Below, one piece after another: positions 10,646 through 19,570 of a stretch of DNA of 64,000 bases. Location of the stretch: positions 1 through 64,000 of the forward strand of contig CAWCDI010000001.1 in assembly GCA_963794415.1 (NCBI GenBank), in the 5' to 3' direction. Origin of the DNA: CAVPTL01 sp963794415. Its GTDB lineage: Bacteria; Actinomycetota; Thermoleophilia; Gaiellales; JAICJC01. The translations under genes and the position numbers were made by a program. The first letter of the stretch is position 1. Each line of letters begins with the position of its first letter. The notes below the pieces were generated by a model. The model saw only the letters and a list, made by a program, of their open reading frames with translations. It made no database searches and was not told the DNA's origin.

Positions 10646-10830
10646 TGGCCAAAGTGAAGATCACCCAGGTGCGCGGCACCATCCGCACCAAGCCCGAGCA
10701 CCGCGGCACCATGCAGGCCCTGGGCCTGCGCCGCATCTCGTCCACGGCAGTGCACGAGGACTCGCCTTCGCTGCAGGGAATGCTGCGTAAGGTCAACCAC
10801 CTGATCACCGTTGAGGAGGTGGCCGAGTGA
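10645..10830 (+). CDS. rpmD: Ribosomal protein L30
   Basis: Small large-subunit protein. 61 residues starting AKVKITQVRGTIRTKPEHRG, with the family segment LGLRRI. The ATG overlaps the corrected rpsE TGA; the 3' end overlaps the rplO GTG. It is merged with rpsE in the raw translation because of the upstream indel. Confidence 0.93.
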   Translation: MAKVKITQVRGTIRTKPEHRGTMQALGLRRISSTAVHEDSPSLQGMLRKVNHLITVEEVAE

Positions 10831-11459
10831 GCTCCGACGACACAACCACGGGACTGACCCTGCACGAGCTGAAGCCGGCAGAGGGCAGCCATCGCGCGCG
10901 CAAGCGGGTCGGCCGCGGCGCCGGCTCCGGCACGGGCAAGACGTCGGGCCGTGGCCAGAAGGGCCAGAAGTCGCGCTCGGGCAGCCACAACATGCGCTCG
11001 GGCTTCGAGGGCGGCCAGATGCCGCTCTACATGCGGCTGGGCAAGCTCCGCGGCCCCAACCACAAGAAGTCGATGCCGATGGGCCCGTTTCGCACGCACA
11101 CGACGCCCGTGAACGTCCGTGAGCTCGAGAAGTTCGATGCAGGGGTGGAGGTCACCCCCGAGCTGCTGAAGGCGGCCGGCGTGGTCAACAGCCTGAAGCA
11201 CCCGGTCAAGATCCTGGGCAGCGGCGAGCTCACCAAGAAGCTGACGGTGCACGCGCACAAGTTCTCCAAGCACGCTGTGGAGCTCATCGAGGGCGCCGGC
11301 GGCACCGCCACGGTCATCCCGTTCGGCGGGCCCAAGGACGCCGTTGCCGACGAGGCTGAAGCAGCACCCGAATCCACTCCCGAGGCCGCGGCCGTACCTG
11401 AGGCCGACGACACCTCATCGACCGAGTCCGAGGGTGAGACTGACCCCGACGCGTCCTAG
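10827..11459 (+). CDS. rplO: Ribosomal protein L15 with acidic tail (GTG start)
   Basis: Late-assembly 23S rRNA protein. Residues about 10-155 form the L15 domain (RKRVGRGAGSGTGKTSGRGQ, then RSGFEGGQMPLYMRLGK). Beyond that is an acidic Ser/Thr/Glu/Asp-rich tail of about 55 residues, making 210 residues against about 145-150 normally. The GTG overlaps the rpmD stop. Confidence 0.95.
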   Translation: MSSDDTTTGLTLHELKPAEGSHRARKRVGRGAGSGTGKTSGRGQKGQKSRSGSHNMRSGFEGGQMPLYMRLGKLRGPNHKKSMPMGPFRTHTTPVNVRELEKFDAGVEVTPELLKAAGVVNSLKHPVKILGSGELTKKLTVHAHKFSKHAVELIEGAGGTATVIPFGGPKDAVADEAEAAPESTPEAAAVPEADDTSSTESEGETDPDAS

Positions 11460-11468
11460 GCAGGCCTG

Positions 11469-12746
11469 ATGCTGCAGACACTCGTAAACGCATGGAAGAC
11501 GCCGGACCTTCGCAAGAAGCTCCTGTTCACCGCGTTCGTCCTGCTGATCTACCGGTCGGGAGCTTCATCCCCTCACCGGGCGTCGACTCATCCGCGCTTG
11601 CGAGCGCGCTCTCCAACCAGGGCGGCATCTACAGCCTGCTGTCCGTGTTCTCGGGCGGCGGGCTCTCGCGGCTGAGCCTGTTCGCGCTCGGGATCATGCC
11701 GTACATCACCGCATCGATCATCCTGCAGGTGCTGACCCCGGTGTCGGCCAACCTGCAGGCGCTGCAGAAGGAAGGCGAGCTCGGCCAGCGCAAGATCACG
11801 CAGTACACGCGCTACCTGACCGTCGTTCTCGCCGCGCTCCAGGGCCTGGGCTACACCTACGCGTTCCACTCGGGCGCGCTCGGCACCACCGGCACCGGCA
11901 ACCTGGTGAAGTTCAACCTGGGCAACGTCATCCTGGTGACGATGACCCTGACGGTCGGCGCGACGCTCCTCATGTGGCTGGGCGAGCTCGTGACCCAGCG
12001 CGGTATCGGCAACGGCATGTCGCTGCTGATCTTCGCCTCGATCCTCACCAGCGCCCCCGCCGCCATCAACGCGTGGTGGAACGGCTCGGCGTTCGAGAAG
12101 CTTTCCCTCCCGATCGTCGATGTTCCTGATCGTGCTGGCGGTGGTGTACGTGCAGGAGGGCATCCGCAAGATCCCCATCCAGTACGCCAAGCGCATGGTG
12201 GGCCGCCGCATGACCTCGGGCGGCTCGACCTACCTGCCGCTTCGCATCAACATGGCGGGCGTGATCCCGGTGATCTTCGCCGCGGCGATCATGGCCTTCC
12301 CGGCCACGGTCGGGCAGCTGATGCCGTTCGGGATGCACAACAGCGTCGCGGCGTTCTTCTCGCCTGGCGGCTGGCCGTTCCTCATCGGCGAGGCGGTGCT
12401 CATCTTCGCCTTCACGTTCTTCTACGTGGCGGTGGTGTTCAACTCGATCGAGCAGGCCGACAACCTCAAGAAGGCCAGCGGGTTCATCCCCGGCATCCGG
12501 TCCGGGCGGCCCACTGCGCAGTACCTCGAGTCGGTGCTGGTGCGGCTGACCGTCGCCGGCGGCGCGTTCCTGGCCGCGGTGGCCGTCGCGCCGTCGATCT
12601 TCATCAAGTACGGCGGGTTCTCGCAGGCCACGTCGCGTGCTCTGGGCGGCACCTCGGTGCTGATCGTCGTGGGCGTCGCGATCGACACGATGCGCCAGAT
12701 CGAGGCGCAGCTGGCCCAGCGCTCCTACCAGGGCTTCTTGAAGTAA
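11469..12746 (+). CDS. secY: Protein translocase subunit SecY, two frameshifts
   Basis: Channel subunit of the SecYEG translocon in the inner membrane. Three consecutive pieces in different frames make one SecY: LQTLVNAWKTPDLRKKLLF from the ATG at 11469; GSFIPSPGVDSSALA onward through GLGYTYAF and TQRGIGNGMSLLIFASI; and from about 12120 FLIVLAVVYVQEGIRKIPIQ to QRSYQGFLK. A missing G near 11553-11555 and a one-base gain near 12118 account for the breaks. Ten-helix topology is preserved once joined. Its position between rplO and adk is standard. Confidence 0.92.
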
Positions 12747-12750
12747 TCCC

Positions 12751-13413
12751 ATGCCGCTCGATCTGATTCTCATGGGACCGCCAGGAGCGGGTAAGGGCAC
12801 GCAGGCCGAGCGCCTGGTGTCGGAGCGCGGCATGGATCACATCGCCACCGGCGACATGCTGCGCGCAGCCGTGCGCGAGGGCACCCCGCTGGGCCGCCAG
12901 GCAGAGGCCATCATGGCCCGCGGCGACCTGGTGGGAGACGACGTCATCATCGGCATGATCCGCGAGCGGCTGGCGGGCGACACGTCGAAGGGCTTCCTGC
13001 TCGACGGCTTCCCCCGCACCGAGGTGCAGGCCCAGGCCCTGGATGAGATGCTCGAGTCGCTCGGCCGGCACATCACCCAGGTGCTTGCCTTCGATGTCGA
13101 TCTCGACGCGCTCGTGGCGCGGCTCTCGGGCCGGCGCGTGTGCCGGGCGCAGGAGCACGTCTACCACCTCGAGACCCGGCCGCCGGCTGTCCCGGGCGTG
13201 TGCGACATCGACGGCTCGGAGCTCTACCAGCGCGACGACGACAAGGAAGACGTCATCCGCAACCGCTACCAGAAGCAGTGGGTCGAGGCGGCCACGCCGG
13301 TGCTCGCCTACTACCGCGGGCGCGGCCTGGTGACCGATGTCGATGCCGGCAAGCCGGCCGGCGAGGTCGCCGCGCAGGTCGATGGGATCCTGGCCGGACT
13401 GGAGCGCGCATGA
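12751..13413 (+). CDS. adk: Adenylate kinase
   Basis: Interconverts ATP+AMP and 2 ADP. 220 residues; P-loop GPPGAGKGTQ at about 9-18, AMP-binding GFPRT, and DDD segment in the lid. The lid has VCRAQEHVYH and VCDIDG: the first CxxC of the zinc-binding lid class reads C-R-A-Q, so one of four usual ligands is missing or replaced. Sits between secY and map as usual, overlapping map by ATGA. Confidence 0.97.
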   Translation: MPLDLILMGPPGAGKGTQAERLVSERGMDHIATGDMLRAAVREGTPLGRQAEAIMARGDLVGDDVIIGMIRERLAGDTSKGFLLDGFPRTEVQAQALDEMLESLGRHITQVLAFDVDLDALVARLSGRRVCRAQEHVYHLETRPPAVPGVCDIDGSELYQRDDDKEDVIRNRYQKQWVEAATPVLAYYRGRGLVTDVDAGKPAGEVAAQVDGILAGLERA

Positions 13414-14183
13414 TCATCCGCAAGTCCGACCGCGAGGTCGAGACCATGGCCCGGGCGGGCGCCATCGTCGCCCAGACGCTCACGCTCCTCGAGCGCGAGG
13501 CGCAGCCGGGGGTCACGCTCGCCCAGCTCGACAAGATCGCCGAGGATTTCATCCGCAGCCACGGCGGCGTGCCGTCCTTCAAGGGCTTCAGAGGGTTCCC
13601 AGGCTCCATCTGCGCCTCTCCCAACGCCATGGTGGTGCACGGCATCCCCGGGCCCTACACGCTCGCCTCCGGCGATCTCCTGTCGCTGGACGTCGGCGTG
13701 ACGCTCGACGGGTTCGTGGGCGACTCGGCCATCACCATCACCATCGGCGAGGGCACCGAGGAGGCCGCCAACCTGATCGACGCCTGCTACGCCGGCCTCG
13801 AGGCCGCCATCGAGCAGTGCCGCCCCGGCAACCGCCTGGGCGACATCTCCCACGCGGTGCAGGAAGTGGTGGAGGACCGCGGCTACGGCGTCGTCCGCAC
13901 GCTGGTCGGCCACGGGGTGGGGCGCACGATGCACGAGGAGCCCCAGATCCCCAACTACGGCCCTGCCGGCCGCGGCCCGAAGCTGGCCACCGGCATGGTG
14001 TTCGCGATCGAGCCGATGATCACCGTCGGTGACTACAACGTCGAGGGTGGGGACGATGGCTGGGCCATCTACACCCGCGACGGCAGCCTTGCCGCCCACT
14101 GCGAGCACACCGTTGCGATCACCGCGGATGGCCCGCGCGTGCTCACGCGACGGGTACCGGTGCAGGAAACCGGTGAGCGATGA
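13410..14183 (+). CDS. map: Methionine aminopeptidase type I
   Basis: Removes the initiator methionine from nascent proteins. 257 residues from the ATG overlapping the adk stop. Metal and catalytic residues are visible: His in NAMVVHGIP, Asp in LSLDVGV and GDSAITI, His in VGHGVGR, Glu in FAIEPM and Glu in CEHTVAIT. The segment that is PGTSVN in some homologues reads ICASPNAMVVHG. Confidence 0.97.
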   Translation: MIIRKSDREVETMARAGAIVAQTLTLLEREAQPGVTLAQLDKIAEDFIRSHGGVPSFKGFRGFPGSICASPNAMVVHGIPGPYTLASGDLLSLDVGVTLDGFVGDSAITITIGEGTEEAANLIDACYAGLEAAIEQCRPGNRLGDISHAVQEVVEDRGYGVVRTLVGHGVGRTMHEEPQIPNYGPAGRGPKLATGMVFAIEPMITVGDYNVEGGDDGWAIYTRDGSLAAHCEHTVAITADGPRVLTRRVPVQETGER

Positions 14184-14259
14184 TAGAGTTCTTCGCTGCT
14201 CGCGCGGGCCGCTTTGGCGTGCCCCGTGAGAGCTTACTCTTCCAATCGGAGGCCCCTCG

Positions 14260-14373
14260 TTGAAGGTTCGACCGAGCGTACGTCGCATGTGTGAGAAGTG
14301 CCGCATTATTCGCCGCCACGGAAACGTGCTGGTGATCTGCACCAACCCCCGGCACAAGCAGAGGCAAGGCTGA
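14260..14373 (+). CDS. rpmJ: Ribosomal protein L36 (TTG start)
   Basis: The smallest large-subunit protein, 37 residues. TTG at 14260 is preceded by GGAGG at 14247-14251, about eight bases away. The translation KVRPSVRRMCEKCRIIRRHG followed by NVLVICTNPRHKQRQG has the C-x2-C-x12-C-x4-H zinc set. The TGA overlaps the rpsM ATG. infA, which normally sits just upstream, is not found in the 76 bases between map and this gene. Confidence 0.95.
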   Translation: MKVRPSVRRMCEKCRIIRRHGNVLVICTNPRHKQRQG

Positions 14374-14744
14374 TGGCCCGCATCGCCGGAGTCAACATTC
14401 CCCGCGAGAAGCGGGTCGAGATCGGCCTGACCTACATCTTCGGAATCGGCCGCTCGACGTCCAACAAGGTGTTGAAGAGCCTGGATCTCAATCCCGACAC
14501 CAAGGTGCGCGACCTCACCGACGAAGAGGTCACCCGCCTGCGCAATCACATCGACTCCGAGCTGATGGTCGAGGGTGACCTGCGCCGGGAGCGTTCGCAG
14601 AACATCAAGCGACTGATGGAGATCGGCTGCTACCGCGGTCTGCGGCATCGCCGTGGCCTTCCCGTGCACGGACAGCGCACGAAGACCAACGCGCGAACCC
14701 GCAAGGGTCCCAAGAAGACCGTCGGCAAGCAGCGCAAGAAGTAG
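14373..14744 (+). CDS. rpsM: Ribosomal protein S13
   Basis: Small-subunit head protein contacting the P-site tRNA. 123 residues with MARIAGVNIPREKRVEIGLT at the N-terminus and RGLRHRRGLPVHGQRTKTNA near the C-terminus. Overlaps the rpmJ stop by one base; rpsK follows after 15 bases. Confidence 0.97.
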   Translation: MARIAGVNIPREKRVEIGLTYIFGIGRSTSNKVLKSLDLNPDTKVRDLTDEEVTRLRNHIDSELMVEGDLRRERSQNIKRLMEIGCYRGLRHRRGLPVHGQRTKTNARTRKGPKKTVGKQRKK

Positions 14745-14759
14745 TCAGGAAAGGACTGA

Positions 14760-15167
14760 ATGCCTCCCGCACCACGCAGAGGCGGCACCCGGGGTCGGGT
14801 ACGCCGCAAGGCCCGCAAGAACATCGCCATCGGCCAGGCGCATATCAAGACGTCGTTCAACAACACCCTGGTCGCGCTCACCGACAAGGAAGGTGGCGTG
14901 ATCGTGTGGAAGAGCGCCGGCGCCGTCGGGTTCAAGGGCTCGCGCAAGTCGACGCCGTTCGCCGCTCAGGTGACCGCCGACGCAGCCGCGCGTGAGGGCA
15001 TGGAGCACGGTCTGCAGAAGGTCGAGGTGTTCGTCAAGGGCCCCGGTTCGGGTCGCGAGACGGCCATCCGCTCGCTGCAGGCTGCCGGTCTCGAGATCCT
15101 GGGCGTCAAGGACGTCACCCCGCAGGCCCACAACGGCGTGCGACAGCGAAAGCGAAGGCGCGTCTAA
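14760..15167 (+). CDS. rpsK: Ribosomal protein S11
   Basis: Platform protein lining the mRNA exit. 135 residues with the segments IGQAHIKTSFNNTLVALTD and VKGPGSGRETAIRSLQAAGL. Ribosome binding site AGGAAAGGA precedes the ATG. The stop overlaps rpsD by one base. Confidence 0.97.
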   Translation: MPPAPRRGGTRGRVRRKARKNIAIGQAHIKTSFNNTLVALTDKEGGVIVWKSAGAVGFKGSRKSTPFAAQVTADAAAREGMEHGLQKVEVFVKGPGSGRETAIRSLQAAGLEILGVKDVTPQAHNGVRQRKRRRV

Positions 15168-15787
15168 TGGCCCGCATGATCGGTCCCAAGTGCAAGCAGT
15201 GCCGCCGCGAGAACATGAAGCTGTTCCTCAAGGGCGAGCGCTGCCTCACCGAGAAGTGCGCCATCGAGCGCCGCGCATACCCGCCGGGTGAGCACGGCCG
15301 CGGCCGCATCAAGCAGACCGAGTACCTGCTGCAGCTGCGCGAGAAGCAGAAGATGCGCCGCTACTACGGCGTGCTCGAGAGCCAGTTCCGCACGTACTAC
15401 GAGAAGGCCTCGAAGCGCAGCGGCATCACCGGCGAGAACTTCCTGCGGATGCTCGAGCTGCGGCTGGACAACGTCGTGTACCGGCTGGGCTTCGCGGCGT
15501 CCCGCACACAGGCTCGCCAGCTCGTGCGCCACAACCACTTCGTGGTCAACGGCAAGAAGGTCAACATCCCGTCATTCCAGGTCGCGCCCGACGACGTGAT
15601 CAGCTTGCGCAGCAACTCCGGCGCCAAGCCCGTGGTGACTGACGCAACCGACCTGACGGCGTCCGTAGCCCCGTGGCTGCAGGCCGACCATGACAATCTC
15701 ACCGGCGTGGTACTGCGACTGCCTGACCGGGTCGATATCGACACCCCGGTGCAGGAGCAACTGATCGTCGAGTACTACAGCAAGTGA
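15167..15787 (+). CDS. rpsD: Ribosomal protein S4, zinc form
   Basis: Primary 16S rRNA binder and assembly nucleator. 206 residues. The N-terminus carries four cysteines (CKQC, then C-L-T-E-K-C), the zinc-containing C+ form. The S4 RNA-binding domain is visible at LRLDNVVYRLGFAASRTQAR. rpoA follows. Confidence 0.97.
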   Translation: MARMIGPKCKQCRRENMKLFLKGERCLTEKCAIERRAYPPGEHGRGRIKQTEYLLQLREKQKMRRYYGVLESQFRTYYEKASKRSGITGENFLRMLELRLDNVVYRLGFAASRTQARQLVRHNHFVVNGKKVNIPSFQVAPDDVISLRSNSGAKPVVTDATDLTASVAPWLQADHDNLTGVVLRLPDRVDIDTPVQEQLIVEYYSK

Positions 15788-15854
15788 TCCGACATCCACG
15801 CGACCCTGGGATCTGCCCGGTGTCGCGGTGGCCGACAGAAGCGAGTCCGCACAC

Positions 15855-16802
15855 ATGCTTGATTTCATTCCCAAGATCACCTCCGAAGACGCCGATCAGA
15901 CGATCGGCACCTTCGTCGTCGAGCCGCTCGATCGCGGCTTCGGCTACACCTTCGGTAACAGCCTGAGGCGGGTGCTGCTGTCGTCTCTCGAGGGGGCGGC
16001 GGTCACCTCCGTCAAGATCGAAGGCGTTGCTCACGAGTTCACGTCGGTGCCCGGCGTGCGCGAGGACGTCATCGACATCATCCTCAACCTCAAGGCCCTC
16101 ATCTGCCGCCTTCACGGCGACTCGGGTGAGGTCGAGGTGCAGGTGCAGAAGGACGGCCCCGGCGTCGTCAAGGCCTCCGACATCGAGGCGCCTGCCGATC
16201 TCGAGATCCTCAATCCCGACCTGGTGCTCTGCCACCTCGCCGAGGGTGCCCGGTTCGAGATGACCCTCACCATCGCCCGCGGCCGCGGCTACGTCCCCGC
16301 CGAGGGCAACAAGGGCCCCGAGACCACCATCGGCGTGATCCCGGTCGACTCCATCTTCTCGCCGGTCCGGCGCGTCCAGTACGACGTCGATCCCGCCCGC
16401 GTGGGTCAGCGCACCGACTTCGACAAGCTGAAGCTCGAGGTCACCACCGACGGCTCGATGACGCCGAAGGACGCGGTCAAGGATGCCGCGGAGCTGCTCA
16501 TCAAGTACCTGTCGATCTTCACCGACATCGACGCTGCCGACCTCGCGCTGCGGCCCGAGACCACCGGCACCGAGGTCGCTGCACCCAGCGCCCACGGCAT
16601 GGAGAACATCTTGATCGAAGAGCTCGAGCTGGGCGTGCGCAGCTACAACTGCCTGAAGCGCGTCGGCATCGAGACCATCGGGGACCTGCTCGGCAAGAGC
16701 GAGGCCGAGCTGGCCGCCATCCCGAACTTCGGCAAGAAGTCGATCGAAGAGGTCAAGGAGACTCTGGCCACCCACGGCCTCAACCTGAAGGGGTCCGAGT
16801 GA
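15855..16802 (+). CDS. rpoA: RNA polymerase alpha subunit
   Basis: Dimerising core subunit that binds UP elements and regulators through its C-terminal domain. 315 residues from the ATG at 15855, where conservation (LDFIPKITSEDADQTIGTFV) begins; an in-frame GTG at 15828 would add nine residues. The N-terminal domain has GYTFGNSLRRVLLSSLEGAA; the C-terminal domain has VRSYNCLKRVGIETIGDL. The stop overlaps the rplQ GTG. Confidence 0.97.
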   Translation: MLDFIPKITSEDADQTIGTFVVEPLDRGFGYTFGNSLRRVLLSSLEGAAVTSVKIEGVAHEFTSVPGVREDVIDIILNLKALICRLHGDSGEVEVQVQKDGPGVVKASDIEAPADLEILNPDLVLCHLAEGARFEMTLTIARGRGYVPAEGNKGPETTIGVIPVDSIFSPVRRVQYDVDPARVGQRTDFDKLKLEVTTDGSMTPKDAVKDAAELLIKYLSIFTDIDAADLALRPETTGTEVAAPSAHGMENILIEELELGVRSYNCLKRVGIETIGDLLGKSEAELAAIPNFGKKSIEEVKETLATHGLNLKGSE

Positions 16803-17167
16803 GGCACCAGCGCAAAGGACGAAAGCTGGGGCGCGACGCGTCCCACCGCAAGGCGCTCTACTCCAACATGGCGGGGGCGCTCTTCGAGCACGGCCGGATC
16901 AAGACCACAGAGGCCAAGGCGAAGGAGCTTCGGCCCATCGCCGAGAAGCTGATCACGCTCGCGCGCAAGGACGCCACCAACGTCCAGGCGCAGCGGCAGG
17001 CGGTTGCCTTCCTGCGGTCGAAGGACGCGACGCACAACCTGTTCCATCAGGTCGCGCCGCGCTTCGTCGATCGTCCCGGCGGCTACACCCGCATCGTGAA
17101 GCTCGGCCCCCGTCTGGGCGATGCCGCCCCGATGGTGTACCTGGAGTTCGTCGACCACCAGCCGTGA
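16799..17167 (+). CDS. rplQ: Ribosomal protein L17 (GTG start)
   Basis: Tunnel-exit protein of the large subunit. 122 residues, beginning RHQRKGRKLGRDASHRKALY and containing FDRPGGYTRIVK-like sequence (VDRPGGYTRIVKLGPRLGD). It overlaps rpoA at its start and truA at its end. Confidence 0.97.
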   Translation: MRHQRKGRKLGRDASHRKALYSNMAGALFEHGRIKTTEAKAKELRPIAEKLITLARKDATNVQAQRQAVAFLRSKDATHNLFHQVAPRFVDRPGGYTRIVKLGPRLGDAAPMVYLEFVDHQP

Positions 17168-17869
17168 TCTGAAGCTGACCGTCGCCTACGACGGTACGGA
17201 CTTCGCCGGCTGGGCCGTCCAGCCGGGGTTGCGCACCGTGTGCGGCGAGATGGCCAGGGCGCTCGAGGTGCCGGCGTCCGAGCTGGTCGTCGCCGGGCGC
17301 ACGGACAGGGGCGTGCACGCGGCCGGCAACGTGGTGTCGGTGAGGCTGCCGCGGCTGCTGCCGGCCCAGGCGATCACCTCGTGGCTTGCCGCCCGACGTG
17401 AGCGTCACGAGGGTGGAGGAGGCGCCTGCCGGCTTCAACGCCCGCGGCGATGCCACGTCGCGAAGCTACGTCTATCGCATCAACACCGGGCGGATCCCCG
17501 ACCCGCTCCAGCGGCGGTTCGAGCTGTTCCACCCCTACCGCGTTGACTTCGACGCGCTGTGCGAGTCGGCCGCCGAGCTCGTGGGCACGCACGACTTCAC
17601 GGCGTTCACGCCGAGCGAGACGAAGCACCGCCACTTCCGCCGCACCGTGTACCAGGCCGAGTGGCGGCGCGAGGGCGACCGGCTGGAGTTCCACATCACC
17701 GCCGACGCGTTTCTGCGCCACATGGTGCGGGTGATCGTGGGGACGATGCTGGAGGCGCGTCCCGACCCGGCGCCGGTTCCGCCGCCTGGCGGCGGGCGCC
17801 GCGCGCTCCGAAGCGGGCCGCACCGCGCTTCCACACGGCCTCACCCTCTTACAGGTGTCCTACGCCTGA
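17164..17869 (+). CDS. truA: tRNA pseudouridine synthase A, frameshifted
   Basis: Converts uridines 38-40 of the anticodon stem-loop to pseudouridine. DLKLTVAYDGTDFAGWAVQP and the catalytic-aspartate motif AGRTDRGVHAAGNVVSVRLP are in one frame. From about 17390 the next frame continues PPDVSVTRVEEAPAGFNARG through DFTAFTPSETKHRHFRRTVY and FLRHMVRVIVGTML. The end (AGRTALPHGLTLLQVSYA to the TGA at 17867) is in a third frame. The likely GTG start at 17164, overlapping the rplQ stop, also needs one added base. At least three indels are inferred; all conserved blocks survive, so the gene is probably intact in the organism. Confidence 0.88.
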
Positions 17870-17874
17870 AGCGC

Positions 17875-18276
17875 TCACCGATCGGCGTTGCCGCTGAGCG
17901 GATGGCCGATCGGCCCGTCGCGGAAGAGCTCCACGCTGCCGCACTGCACGCACTGGTAGACGTGCATATCAACGGTGCCCAGCAGCTCGACCCCCGAGTA
18001 GGCCCGCGGGATGTCACAGTGCGGGCACGCAGAGGTGAGCTCGAGGCTTCGCTGCGGCTCGCGGTAGTCGCCTGCCTGCAGCTGCTTCACGTACTCGTAG
18101 GCCACCGAGCCCGACACGATCCGCTCGCCCGGCGCCGAGCCGCCCCACTCGGTGATGCGCGCGTGGGTCGCCTCGCCGGGAGGCACGCGCTTCTCGCGCC
18201 GAAGCCACGTGACCTCGACGGAGTCGGCGCCGTTGGGCGACCCCCAGAACACCACCTGCGATCCGTCGTCAGCCAT
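17875..18276 (-). CDS. Uncharacterised protein with C-terminal zinc-ribbon-like cysteines
   Basis: 133 residues, unbroken although both neighbours are frameshifted. The N-terminal half (VVFWGSPNGADSVEVTWLRR) has no motif I recognise. The C-terminal half has CPHC and, about 30 residues later, CVQC, which could form a zinc ribbon. It faces truA tail to tail and is divergent from surE with 23 bases between starts. A nucleic-acid or protein-binding role is possible but unproven. Confidence 0.75.
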   Translation of the reverse strand: MADDGSQVVFWGSPNGADSVEVTWLRREKRVPPGEATHARITEWGGSAPGERIVSGSVAYEYVKQLQAGDYREPQRSLELTSACPHCDIPRAYSGVELLGTVDMHVYQCVQCGSVELFRDGPIGHPLSGNADR

Positions 18277-18299
18277 GAAGCAGGTACCGTAACGGCAGC

Positions 18300-19081
18300 G
18301 TGAAGATCCTGCTGACCAACGACGACGGCATCACGTCGCGCGGGCTGTTTGCTGCCAAGACCGCACTCGACCAGATCGCCGAGGTCGCGGTCATCGCGCC
18401 CGACTCCAACCGAAGCGCCGTGGGCCGCGCGATCACCGTCTCGCGGTCGCTGACGGTCACCGAGGTCGAGCTGCGCGACGGCAGCATCGGCTACGCCACC
18501 GACGGCACCCCGGTCGACTGCGTGCGCTTCGCCGACCTGGGCCTGGTGGGCGGCCGCCCCGACCTGATCGTCTCGGGCATCAACTACGGCGTGAACCTCG
18601 GCGACGACGTGACCTACTCGGGCACGGTGGCCGCCGCGTTCGAGGGCATCGTGCTGGGCATCCCGGGCATCGCGATGTCGCAGCAGAGCGTCGATCAGAC
18701 GGTCGATTTCAAGCGCCGCGAGATCTACGACTTCGAGGCTGCCGCCGCGCTTCCTCGTCACGCTCGTCGAGGAGGTCGCCGAGCGCGGCCTGCCGGATCG
18801 CACCATCCTGAACGTGAACGTGCCGCCCCCGCCGGTCACGCGGCGTGGCGGTCGGGAAGCTGGGCCGGCGGATCTACCGTGACCGCCTCGAGCTGGAGTC
18901 CGACTCCGAGGGCCATCGCCGCTACAGCATCTACGGCGACGATCCCTCCTACCACGAGGAGGAGGGCACCGACTTCGAGGCCATCGCGCGGGGCCTGATC
19001 TCGGTCACGCCGGTGCACCTCGACCTGACGAGCACCGCGGCGCTCGCCGAGATCGAGGGCTGGTCGCTCACGCCACGCTGA
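18300..19081 (+). CDS. surE: 5'/3'-nucleotidase SurE, two frameshifts
   Basis: Metal-dependent phosphatase acting on nucleoside monophosphates under stress. The GTG start gives KILLTNDDGITSRGLFAAKT, with the DD metal ligands, then GTPVDCVRFADLGL, SGINYGVNLGDDVTYSGTVA and PGIAMSQQS. Frame changes near 18750 and 18840 lead to FLVTLVEEVAERGLPDRTIL and then GRRIYRDRLELESDSEGHRR to the TGA at 19079. Joined, it is about 260 residues, the family length. Its 3' end overlaps the convergent cupredoxin gene by 14 bases. Confidence 0.9.
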
Positions 19082-19500
19082 CCATCAGGTTCATGCCGGC
19101 GGCCTTGTGGCCCGGCACGGAGCAGAAGAAGTCGTAGACGCCCTTCTGAAGCGTCACGGTGAGCGTCTTGCTGCCGCCCGAGGCGAACGTCGGGGTTGCG
19201 GCGTTGCTCACGCCCGGGCCGGTGATGGTGAGGTTGTGCGCCGACGGCCCGTTGTTGGTCACGGTGAACGTGACGTGCCGGCATGGAGCGCGATCTTGGG
19301 CATCGAGATGGAGAAGTCCTTGAGCATGACGGGCACCTTCTGGGCGCCTGATGCCGAGGCCGACGACGAGATCGAGCTCGCGGCCGAGCCGGCGCTCGAG
19401 CTCGAGCTCGGAGCTCGATCCGCATGCGGCCAGCACCAGCGCGATGGCGGCGACGAGAGGGCGAGCCGAGCGAGCGGCTGAGATGTCTGGGCGTGTTCAT
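19068..19500 (-). CDS. Cupredoxin-like lipoprotein, frameshifted
   Basis: Probable exported type-1 copper protein. Starting from the ATG at 19500, a lipobox (ALVLAAC) is followed by a Ser/Ala linker, KVPVMLKDFSISMPKIALHA and then VTFTVTNNGPSAHNLTITG to MNLMVSVA. The copper set is visible: His in SAHNL, Cys in FFCSVPGH, the His of PGH and the Met of AAGM (spacing C-x4-H-x4-M). Two to three one-base shifts split the 5' half. Electron transfer or copper handling is family knowledge; the partner is unknown. Confidence 0.8.
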
Positions 19501-19570
19501 GTAGGAGGGTACATAGACGCGGCGGGATCGGATCGGCCCACTAGATGCCGGTGATGGCGATCACGTTCGA

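Noticed and set aside
9334..10830. L6-L18-S5-L30 fusion protein
   Set aside because: A composite frame produced by two one-base insertions; each gene regains its own start and stop when they are removed.
11469..12746. Programmed frameshifting in secY
   Set aside because: No slippery heptamer or conserved signal at either break, and the same defect hits many unrelated genes nearby.
14184..14259. Frameshifted infA
   Set aside because: 76 bases are too few for the gene, and no frame resembles IF-1.
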